A DNA stretch of 12,132 nucleotides, taken from Saccoglossus kowalevskii. Its lineage: Eukaryota; Hemichordata; Enteropneusta; Harrimaniidae. A program made the position numbers and the translations under genes. Below are positions 1-7,370 of the stretch, piece after piece; within the stretch, counting starts at the first letter, position 1; every line of letters begins with the position of its first letter. The notes under the pieces were generated by a model. The model saw only the letters and a program-made list of their open reading frames with translations, was not told the DNA's origin and did not search any database. The DNA lies in NCBI RefSeq assembly GCF_000003605.2, contig NW_003131860.1, positions 628,601 to 640,732 on the forward strand, given 5' to 3'.

Positions 1-4
1 ATCA

Positions 5-299
5 CTGGTGTCTGTTTTTTTGGCGTTTTCTGTTGCATCGGTAGTCTGATTCGGTCGTCTATTAGTAATTGCGAAACCCTAAGAGGTACAGTACAAGACG
101 TAGTCAGTTACCATACCGGACGACACAAATCCATGTCGGCCAGGTTGTTGACAGTTTATGGCTGTCTAGGCTCACCTGTGTATGATCGATCGTCATCTAA
201 ACACATTTGACAAATATTCTGATTTGGATGTTCTAAATTACCAATAGAGGAACGAGTCAGACTACCGATGCATCAGAAAATGTCAAAAACAGACACCAG
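5..299. repeat. Inverted-repeat element 1
   Basis: Arms at 5-70 and 236-299 are reverse complements over about 64-66 bp at roughly 85-90% identity, sharing CTGGTGTCTG and the uninterrupted TGCATCGGTAGTCTGA. The 165-bp centre has no open frame of note. This is typical of a fold-back or MITE-like element; similarity may extend past the window start, so the true end is not visible. Confidence 0.7.
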
Positions 300-875
300 C
301 GAAATCCAGAGCTACATCGCCACATCTGCGCATTTTACCAATTTTATCCTCCAACCAGATGTAAACCGCGTGTTAACTGACTGTAACAACGCGCATTCAA
401 GCGTGTATTAGGGGCCCTGATTACTGCTATTCAATCTTTTCAGTACTGACTTTGCTAAAGACATTTGGAAACACGAAAATATTAAGAAATTAAATTAAAT
501 AAATTTAGCGCTTAATAATGAATGCGCCCCCAATTGCTACTTCGGAACACATCAGTTCAAACTTAGAAATAGAAATGTAGCACCGGGACGAGTGTTAGGG
601 CCGGGAGGTGCTTGGTTACACTCGGCAATATATTGACTGACAATATGACCTAAGCTGGTACTTCGCTAACTCCTTACCCCCCTTTTAATCTGCATCTGGG
701 CATTCTAAACAATTCTCCTGGTGACCAATTCTCACGAAAAAGCACATTAGTCCAGCAATTTTGCACGATTTACCATACGTTGCAGTTGATGCAGTATTTT
801 TACGACAGGTTTTACCATGGTGGCCATGTTTTCTATAAGCATGTGGTTGACTTGTAGTAAACAAATTATCTGTCA
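300..875. other. Non-coding stretch between the two inverted-repeat elements
   Basis: No splice-compatible coding signal, RNA gene or repeat could be supported. A Cys-rich minus-strand frame (685-891) overlaps the left arm of element 2 but matches no family I recognise. Confidence 0.5.
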
Positions 876-1316
876 TGAGGCCAGACTTCACAAGTTTTTT
901 ATTCCTTGTTTCGCGAGTTTTTATAAGACATTTTTTTTTTGAGGAGGGCGGGAAAAAAATAAAATTAATTCTTTTTTTTCCATTAGATTTGTGTGATTCT
1001 CAAAGAATTGTAAGTGAGATCGTTGATCGGAAAGAAAAATGAAATACAATTTTATTCAATGTATAACCTTGTTTCTCATCTGCGCTAGACTTCGGTACTT
1101 TGATCATGATACTCCCACGAAAATGCAACTTGGATTTGTTATGCGGCGGGCGGTAAAATAATGAAGATAAAAATAATATTTTTTTAACATTTTTTGCTCT
1201 TACAAGTCAGCGGGTGCGAGAAATTACGCTGAAATAAAATTATATTTTTATTTTATTTTCGGCTCCTGTTCATTCGGCGGGTTCGCGAAACAAGGGATAA
1301 GAAAAGTCTGGCCTGA
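876..1316. repeat. Inverted-repeat element 2
   Basis: The left arm 876-915 and right arm 1283-1316 are reverse complements: TCGCGAAACAAGG, then ATAA, then AGTCTGGCCT are shared, with one gap of about 6 bases. The interior is AT-rich, with three GGCGGG-type G-rich patches (near 946, 1146 and 1275). It is most likely a small non-autonomous DNA element or two inverted fragments of one repeat. Confidence 0.55.
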
Positions 1317-1532
1317 GTCAGAAATAAAGTATATATGATTCAAGAGACGATCAATTGTTTATACATTGATTGATGTAACATTGAATTATTTTTTTTAACA
1401 TACTCAAAATGTATCCACATTTCGTCTTTAATTTGCGGGCATGTTCATTTCATTAAAAATATTAAACCGACATATACTTAGTTCGTTAAATCTTCGAAAT
1501 ACGTTCAGTGGTCTGCGAGATATTGGTATAAT

Positions 1533-1665
1533 TAATTTTCAATTTTAAATACTTGTCCGAAATATTAACGTCTTTACATCTTAACCTACCACTGGCTACA
1601 TGTTTTCTGTCCACAGATGACATGGGAGACAACGAAACGGACGAACGATTAATTTGATTCGAACT
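1533..1665 (+). promoter_or_regulatory. Upstream conserved block of copy 1: acceptor-like site and 11-codon upstream ORF
   Basis: This stretch matches 6527-6657 upstream of copy 2. The best part is TAACGTCTTTACAT, then TTAACCTACCACT, then a pyrimidine-rich run ending in CACAG or TACAG. TTAAC fits a branch-point pattern, so the site looks like a 3' splice site that would begin an untranslated exon. Immediately after it, ATG at 1617 opens an ORF of 11 codons ending in TAA at 1650-1652; copy 2 also has 11 codons. The block ends in TTGATTCGAA in both. It could equally be promoter sequence; similarity to copy 2 is certain, function is inferred. Confidence 0.55.
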
Positions 1666-1794
1666 CACCCGACTGAGACAGTAAACCGATACAATCTACT
1701 GTGACACGGAACCGAATTGTATTGATTACATAAAGAAAACCCGAACCTGTTTATAAAACTGAGACAACCAAACGATGTAATAGCGCCTATTTTC

Positions 1795-1819
1795 AAAAAA
1801 TTCACAAAGTGAATTTTTT
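1795..1819. repeat. Perfect 11-bp hairpin
   Basis: AAAAAATTCAC, a 3-base loop, then GTGAATTTTTT: fully complementary arms, about 210 bp before the copy 1 start codon. It may lie in the 5' UTR, where it would fold in RNA. No counterpart is seen upstream of copy 2. Confidence 0.6.
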
Positions 1820-2030
1820 TGGGTATTTTTCATGATTTCCCATGACAGGATTTTTCAATATATTTAGTTTGACCATTTGCTACTTAGTGAATACGCAACA
1901 TATTGTATATCCGGTGGGATGATTGGAAGCATTGCGTCGAATCTGGAAGCCATACACATTGTTTTCACTCCACTCAATTTTAGAAACTGATATTAATAGA
2001 AATAATAAAGATACAGTTCTGGCAGCAACC

Positions 2031-2400
2031 ATGGCAACATATATAGACCCCCTTCGTCAGCTTTACATTGATTTGAACGGCGAACTCGTTTCTAAAGATG
2101 AAAAGCAAATAAAGCAACTAATTGTAGACCGTCAACTTGATAAAGAGGAAATAAAAGAACTATGCGGAGCGGCTGATATATTTCTAAAATTAGAAGAACG
2201 GGGATATATAAACAGAAATAATTTGACATTAATTACACAATTGTTGACTTCGCTGAAAAGACCGGACCTGATTAAAAAGTTTGTCATACCGTGTGAAACA
2301 GTGCTCGCAATAGACAAAGAGACGGTTACGTCACAGTTACGCAAGCAAATTGGTTTAGTGTCCGAAGAAGAATTACGTGATGAAAATAAACAAAAAACAG
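2031..2400 (+). CDS. Exon 1 of copy 1: death effector domain
   Basis: This exon encodes residues 1-123 plus the first base of codon 124 and ends at CAG|GTATTC. The DED pattern is clear: an amphipathic first helix after MATYIDPL, a charged second helix (KDEKQIKQL), the helix-4 signature FLKLEERGYI, the helix-5 run NLTLITQLL, and helix 6 with the RxDL motif (R77, D79, L80). In other DEDs, RxDL and an acidic helix-2 residue form the surface charge triad used for assembly; both appear to be present. A death domain or CARD is less likely because LEERG followed by RxDL is typical of DEDs. About two thirds of the residues match the paralogous exon at 7004. Confidence 0.88.
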
Positions 2401-4575
2401 GTATTCCTCAAAATTATTGCAATATTTTTTTTCACTTGTCCTGGGAATGGCATTCTATGAAATCTCGGCGTCAAGTTTGCTGCAATTGAGAACCACCACT
2501 TTCTCAAATTTATTGGAAAACAATTTAATTCGTCAAATTATAGTTACCATGTCTTTCATTGTAGGTGAAGGTGTGTGTCACAATAGAAAACAGCGAAATG
2601 AAATTTACTTAGTTGTGCTTTTCTTTGGAATGGCCGTATTCACATCGTATGCAATAGCTGTATATTTCCAACCCGGTAAGAAAGTATGAAATAGACAATT
2701 TGCGGGTTTTAGTATCACGTGATATGAGTGTCCGAGCACGTCATTTAATCCGCCATTTTGTAAGTCCTAATTCTCGGCTTGTCGTGTTCTATTTATTAAA
2801 ACAGTCGGAAATACATATCACACCACGGCTTGCAATTAGATGTGTTATCTCGAGTTATAGAAAAATCCAGGATAATATGTAGTTGTGTGGTTTTCATCTA
2901 TATACACACTATTCGTGTATATCTTTCTACGGTGTTCGTACTACATAGGGAATAAAGACGTATCAGTGTTGTACAGGTGATAACAAAAACAACATGATGC
3001 ACTAACATTTGACATGCAAGACTTTGGTAACTATATGCATGCAACACTTGACTATATCTGGTACTGTTCTGTGATGAATACCTTTAACAAATCAATTCAT
3101 TCATTTCATATTTGTTTATATAGAAGAGAAGATTTATTACACGTACTCTGGACCGTCAACTCAAAGTCCAAGCGCAACGAAAACAAGGTGAGCCATAACC
3201 TTCAGTGTTGGCTGAAAACCAGTACTTTACATATTGGCCATTACCATTGAACGTTACTACAAATAGTGATTATTATACATTATAATGTGCATAATATCAA
3301 ATTAACCTATATTTCAAAATTGAATTAAAGTAATGCAATATAATAGTAAATCCCATTTTCTGTTTTGCGCTCAGATCCATCTTAATACTTGGTCAAGCGT
3401 GGAGTACAACAAATGGAGGCTTGCTTTCAAGTGCACATCGCAATATCGCTATGCTTGCCAAACTTACCGTAGTTTTCGACGTCTACGTCACTACCGGAAA
3501 TGCGTCACAGGAAGACATGGAAGACGCTCACAGGAATGGAGTCAAGTTGATCGTTGCTGATAGAAAGGGGAAAGAGCTAGATACCACGTGGTCTGGGAGT
3601 ATGGGGGATACTCGTTTTTCGACACTTTGTGAAATTAAAAACGTACGGGTTGTTATTGGCCATATTCCGATTACAGGGAAACAAGCAATTCAGTTAAAAG
3701 AAGACTGTTTCCCCAATGCCAATCTATTTCTTTTCATTCACGTTACTCCCATGGATGAATTGATGCACGAAGAATCATGGACTGAGCTTGAACTTGAGGA
3801 ACGAGAAAAAAAATTCTGCAAACAAGCGAATCAATCCGACATTGTGTTCTCCGTCGGTCCCAAAGTATTTAACCATTGTGAAAAGACGTTTGAATTACTG
3901 CCCGTTAAACAATTGCATTATCTGCCACTTCCGTCTGTAAAATTATTTTATTTAAAAAGACCAGAATTGCATCATCATTTAACTGTCTTATCTCTGGGAC
4001 CTGAAACGGGGGTTAGGAATGTTGAGGTTTTTGGTAGCCTGGCCGCTGCGTTGAGTGACATTGCGGAAGTACGTCACAAAATCAACCACAGCTCGACGAC
4101 ATGGCTCATCCGGGGACTTTCCGACACTGATGATTATTGGTGGAGCAGAGTAATGCGTAATGTGACGTCACCCCACCTTAGAGTGGAACGTGAACTTTGC
4201 AAGTCACAACGAGAACTACAGGAAGACCTTCAACAGAGTCATCTTTTCGTCTTACCGTTTCACAGTGAACCTTTTAATTCTGTCGGCCTAGAGGCCATCG
4301 CGGCTGGTGTTCCTTTTCTGGTCAGTAATAACACAGGCCTGGCTGTCTTCATTAGAGAACAACTACCGGATCTGGCTGATGACTGTATTGTGGATTTCAG
4401 TGATGCTCGCGATGAATTAGACGAGGCTGCGGCATGGCGAAGGGTGTTACACAAAGTTCTTTTAAATAACTATACATCTACACATACCACAGCTTATATG
4501 CTAAGGGACAGACTTAGGAAATTAGTTGGTAAAGATAACTTCGAGCAGAAATTCAGTCGATTGTTGTTGGGATAA
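2031..4575 (+). CDS. DED - transmembrane - GT-B glycosyltransferase-like protein (copy 1, complete, 4 exons)
   Basis: Predicted exons are 2031-2400, 2565-2675, 3124-3187 and 3375-4575, giving 581 residues. All introns are GT-AG, with phases 1, 1 and 2, and the frame stays open across every junction. The ATG at 2031 has A at -3 and G at +4; the frame upstream is open back to 1923 but has no ATG, and the paralogue starts at the same place. Layout: DED (about residues 5-88), transmembrane segment (about 136-158), linker, GT-B domain (about 183-581). Known of the families: DEDs assemble cytosolic death or immune signalling complexes, and GT4-type GT-B enzymes transfer sugars from nucleotide donors. 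Inferred: an N-in/C-out type II membrane protein. A truncated paralogue follows 5 kb downstream. The family-level calls are firm; the cellular role is unknown. Confidence 0.85.
2401..2564 (+). other. Intron 1 of copy 1 (164 bp, weak donor)
   Basis: The donor GTATTC departs from the GTRAGT consensus; the acceptor is TTTCATTGTAG. The paralogous intron (7371-7532, 162 bp) has the same GTATTC donor. If retained, the DED frame continues 29 codons to a TGA at 2487-2489 and gives a 152-residue protein lacking the membrane and GT-B parts. Confidence 0.75.
2565..2675 (+). CDS. Exon 2 of copy 1: transmembrane exon
   Basis: This 111-bp, phase 1-1 exon lies between the acceptor TTTCATTGTAG and the donor G|GTAAGA. 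It encodes a basic stretch (CHNRKQRNE) followed by about 23 hydrophobic residues (IYLVVLFFGMAVFTSYAIAV and on), ending in YFQP. The exon has the same length, phase and character as 7533-7643 in the paralogue, which strongly supports the boundaries. Basic residues before the helix and acidic EE after it favour a cytosolic N-terminus by the positive-inside rule. No cleavable signal peptide is present, so it is a signal anchor. Confidence 0.85.
2676..3123 (+). other. Intron 2 of copy 1 (448 bp)
   Basis: GTAAGA donor, TATATAG acceptor, phase 1. Its first 90 bases match the start of the paralogous intron after 7644 (shared ATTTGCG, CACGTGATA and CACGTCAT or TACGTCAT blocks), and its last third (about 2970-3060) matches about 9195-9290. 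It contains no gene; open frames here are chance. Confidence 0.75.
3124..3187 (+). CDS. Exon 3 of copy 1: juxtamembrane linker
   Basis: A 64-bp exon between the acceptor TTTGTTTATATAG and the donor CAAG|GTGAGC, entered in phase 1 and left in phase 2. It encodes EKIYYTYSGPSTQSPSATKT and part of an Arg codon. The second half is rich in Ser, Thr and Pro, as expected for an extended, possibly O-glycosylated stalk between membrane and GT-B domain. Its first half (KIYYT) is preserved after the acceptor at 9325 in the paralogue, which confirms that it is an exon. Confidence 0.75.
3188..3374 (+). other. Intron 3 of copy 1 (187 bp)
   Basis: GTGAGC donor and CTCAG acceptor, phase 2. The equivalent intron and the exon ends flanking it are deleted in the paralogue, where exon 3 runs directly into exon-4-like sequence near 9345. 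Confidence 0.75.
3375..4575 (+). CDS. Exon 4 of copy 1: GT4-like GT-B domain, C-terminal exon
   Basis: The exon encodes residues 182-581 after the acceptor GCTCAG. It opens with a Rossmann strand and nucleotide-loop motif (ILILGQAWSTTNGGLLSSAH, T194-N195-G196-G197), the first-domain signature of this GT4 group. VVIGH lies at 274-278. The C-terminal half holds the E-x7-E element EPFNSVGLE (E480, E488), then AIAAGVPFLVSNNTG. Against typical GT4 enzymes, the GR...K phosphate-contact region of the second domain reads LSLGPETGVRNVEVF, without the usual Gly-Arg, so donor binding may be weakened. Sequons: N224, N334, N419, N444, N500, N547. Six cysteines are present. The family name D-inositol-3-phosphate glycosyltransferase-like would be annotation by similarity only. 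Confidence 0.85.
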
Positions 4576-4657
4576 GAGGTTTTGAGATGAGGTACTGATT
4601 ATACCTTAGTTCCTGTCACATGTTTACGCATTTTTGTTAGACGAGTTTTCAAGTCCT

Positions 4658-4663
4658 ATTAAA
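4658..4663 (+). terminator. Candidate poly(A) signals after copy 1
   Basis: ATTAAA lies 83 bp past the stop codon, and a canonical AATAAA follows at 4820-4825. Either could end the copy 1 transcript; without transcript data the choice is open. Confidence 0.4.
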
Positions 4664-6133
4664 CAATGTAATCCAACATGAAAAGTAGAATTTCATTGAG
4701 AAGTGCGAACAAAAAAAAAATCAGAAAATAAGTATTGTTAGTGATAGGGTTACGTAAATCGCCTTTCATTAGTTATACAGCATCAATATCTTACTTACAG
4801 ATCATTCGTTTAGACTAGAAATAAAAGTTGAAAGGTAAGAGTTGCCCGCCATTGCAATTATTCAAATTTGTTCTAGCTGAATGGTTAAAGTTTATTATAT
4901 TATATTTTATTTGCCATCAAAATCCATTGCACAAGTTTAATTGTCACTGGATTGAAATGTTAAATGTTCAACAAGTTTTCTAGCATCTACTGTAAAATAG
5001 AAGGGATTCTCATAATGATTTTAACGGAGGTTTTTCAGGTGTCACAAGACGTTCACAAATGCCACAAATATCACAGGTTCGGGGAGAAAAAAATACAGAG
5101 GGTGTATGTTGGAAAAACAGGTTGCAATAATGGTTCCATATTTGGGGGTCACCATTTTTGAGAGAGAATATTTTTGGTGGCAGAATTACAAAGATGTACC
5201 AGTTTTCGTAGCACCTGACAAATAGGTGAGCGTTGCTTTAAATGCTCATCAATTTGCCGGTTCAATAAACAAATAATGAATAAGCGACTACATACGTGTC
5301 TGTCTACTTCAATAATGTTTATATGTATATGCAAATATTTGATTGGTGCTTCACATATTAATTACCACCAATGACAGAGCCTAGAAACAGCAATAGATTG
5401 CGCAGATATAGGTGCAGATTACATTAAGTGAAAATGCCCATTCTGATAAAATTTAGCAAATTTTAGAGTTGCGAGTGGAATTTTAGCAAAACCTAACCAG
5501 TTTTTTTAGACGGCAGTTTTTTTAAACAATGCCAATACCACTTTGGTTGAATCTGCTTAATTTGGGGGAAATCTTGTGATCATGAAGATAATTATTTGAC
5601 TTAAAAATACAAACCAGCAGATAGTTTACAGTTGTGTTTTTCTTTGTGGCGTATATGTTATTAGCTTTTTCAAGATTGTACATTGTCATCTGTGGAGAGT
5701 GTAATTGCAGTATGAGACTAGACGTGTATATCACACAGAGTTTTAACAGTGGAATTGGGGTACAGGCATTTGTTCAAACTGAATGAAACCACGGTTCAGT
5801 AAGAGTGACCTGGTCAACATTGCAAGGCAAGCTGTAGTATATCATCATGAGACTGTCTTTTGTTTAGCCTCGCAAAGGTTTATGGGAAACGGAATTTCCC
5901 AATATGTTATTCTCAACTTTGTGTACGTTCTACGTCTGGGGGAAACTAACGTTTCTGTTGTTGTGCGGTGCTTGATGTCAAATCTCGTAATACTAAAGTA
6001 ATTTTTTGGACCTGTCCTGTAAATTCTATATATGTCCCGCACAACGATTCCAGGATAGATATGTGAAGAGCTACGCGGTTTAAACAAGTGAGTAATAGTA
6101 CTGCATAATGTCCTCGTAAAAAACGTAGACGAA

Positions 6134-6160
6134 ATTACCTGCCAACACTGCGCAGGTAAT
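6134..6160. repeat. 9-bp inverted repeat
   Basis: ATTACCTGC and GCAGGTAAT flank a 9-base loop. A second small one follows (CTATCAC at 6175-6181, GTGATAG at 6194-6200). Function unknown; both lie about 0.4 kb before the conserved block of copy 2. Confidence 0.45.
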
Positions 6161-6526
6161 AATAGATCAAGCCCCTATCACTGTGACATAGTCGTGATAG
6201 TATATATGTGTTTGGTGTATGCGTGTGTGCAGGGGAAGTATAATGTATCTTAAACATGATTGAATATATCATCTTGTCGACAAGGATTTACACGCAGTCG
6301 GTTTCAAGTGAGACACAATGACCTGGTGTCAAGTAATTAAGATACACTGGCACTGCGCATGTCTTAAGAATTACGTAAATGTTATACCCGAGTAACCGAT
6401 TGTACCGCATGAAGGTAACATTAAACTATTGTGTGGTTGTTATAGAGAAGGGGACCGTGCACAAACGAAGTAGGATTCACACAGATCTATGAATGGCGCA
6501 TGTGGTCTATTAACATTGATGATGAC

Positions 6527-6657
6527 TAATTTTCAATTTATGATATGTTTCCGGGTGGTAACGTCTTTACATTTTAACCTACCACTATCTATTTCTTTTA
6601 GTCTACAGATGGTTTGGAACGCAATTACTCGGGAAAAAAACTAACTTGATTCGAATT
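6527..6657 (+). promoter_or_regulatory. Upstream conserved block of copy 2
   Basis: Counterpart of 1533-1665, placed 395 bp (acceptor-like AG at 6607-6608) before the copy 2 start codon, against 414 bp in copy 1. The upstream ORF runs from ATG 6609 to TAA 6642-6644 with the same length of 11 codons but mostly different residues (only the Trp at position 3 and an Arg at position 8 match). It shows that the duplicated unit includes sequence at least 470 bp upstream of the coding start. Confidence 0.55.
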
Positions 6658-7003
6658 ATGTACACAGTTCATCAACAAGTTTGAAAGGAATTAGAAGTAA
6701 TACGTTATGTAATATATGTACCTCTGAGTCGTAATCAACATACGTTATGCCACCCAATACAAAATAAGTAGAAACATGTCAAATTGAAGATATACAATTC
6801 TAGCAAAACATAGCTGTTTAAATAGTGTATCGTCTCCTGATGTAACGTAAATAATATCCATCACAATTCGAGACATAATTATCATTTGTTGCTAGGAGCA
6901 GTAAGCTCAATCTAGACGCCATGTAAATTGAATCCACTCCTGGGCCACCCAATTAGGGAAATTGACATATTCGAAATAAAAAAGTCAACATAGGCCAGTT
7001 AAT

Positions 7004-7370
7004 ATGGCAAAGTATATAAATCCACTTCGCCTGCTTTACCTTGATTTGAGCGGTGCTCTCGTTTCTGAAGAAGAGAAACAAATAAAACAACTAATTGTAA
7101 GCCATCAACTTGATAAAGAGGACATGCAAGAGCTGAATGGAACGGCTGACATATTTCTAAAATTAGAAGAACAAGGGCACATTGACATAAATAATTTGGC
7201 ATTAATCACACAATTGCTGACTTCGCTGAAAAGACAAGACCTGATTGACCAGTATGTCGTACCGTTTGAAGAAGCGTTGACTGTAGATAATGAGGCGGCT
7301 ACGTCGCAGTCACGCCAAGGATTTTCAGAGCATGAAGACAAGTTACGCAATGACAAGAAACCAGAAAAGG
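7004..7370 (+). CDS. Exon 1 of copy 2: death effector domain
   Basis: Encodes residues 1-122 plus one base, ending AAAAGG|GTATTC. DED hallmarks are kept: EEEKQIKQL in helix 2, FLKLEEQGHI in helix 4, NLALITQLL in helix 5 and RxDL (R77, D79, L80) in helix 6. Roughly two thirds of the first 95 residues match copy 1, with most changes on the exposed, charged faces (for example KKF to DQY after RxDL). The part after residue 100 is a charged, unconserved linker. Confidence 0.87.

Larger units (their letters stand above)
4576..6526. other. Intergenic region between copy 1 and copy 2
   Basis: Holds the copy 1 3' UTR and poly(A) candidates at its start, then about 1.7 kb of AT-rich sequence. Open frames of 60-80 codons occur on both strands but show no family resemblance, no splice partners and no conservation within the window. 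Small hairpins occur near 6134-6200. Confidence 0.5.

Noticed and set aside
685-891. Cys-rich 68-codon minus-strand frame
   Set aside because: No recognisable family or metal-binding spacing, no splice context, and its start lies inside the left arm of an inverted repeat.
1653-1680. GATTCGAACTCACC as a reverse-strand tRNA T arm
   Set aside because: No T stem or other tRNA arms pair around it, and it lies in the block conserved upstream of the two paralogues.
1923-2030. N-terminal extension of copy 1 upstream of the ATG at 2031
   Set aside because: The frame is open but lacks an ATG and has no counterpart in copy 2; the ATG at 2031 has a good initiation context.
4964-5161. 65-codon frame with a CxxC-like CHKCHKYH stretch after a TTTTTCAG
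   Set aside because: It looks like a possible exon after an acceptor, but no partner exon, no donor and no known domain could be found.
5891-5900. Perfect NF-kB-type site (GGAATTTCCC) upstream of copy 2
   Set aside because: About one such match is expected by chance in 12 kb on two strands, it is over 1 kb from the start codon, and copy 1 has no counterpart that I noticed.
5783-6001. 72-codon plus-strand frame in the intergenic region, and an overlapping minus-strand one (5845-6087)
   Set aside because: Overlapping open frames on both strands with no family resemblance; the length is ordinary for chance.
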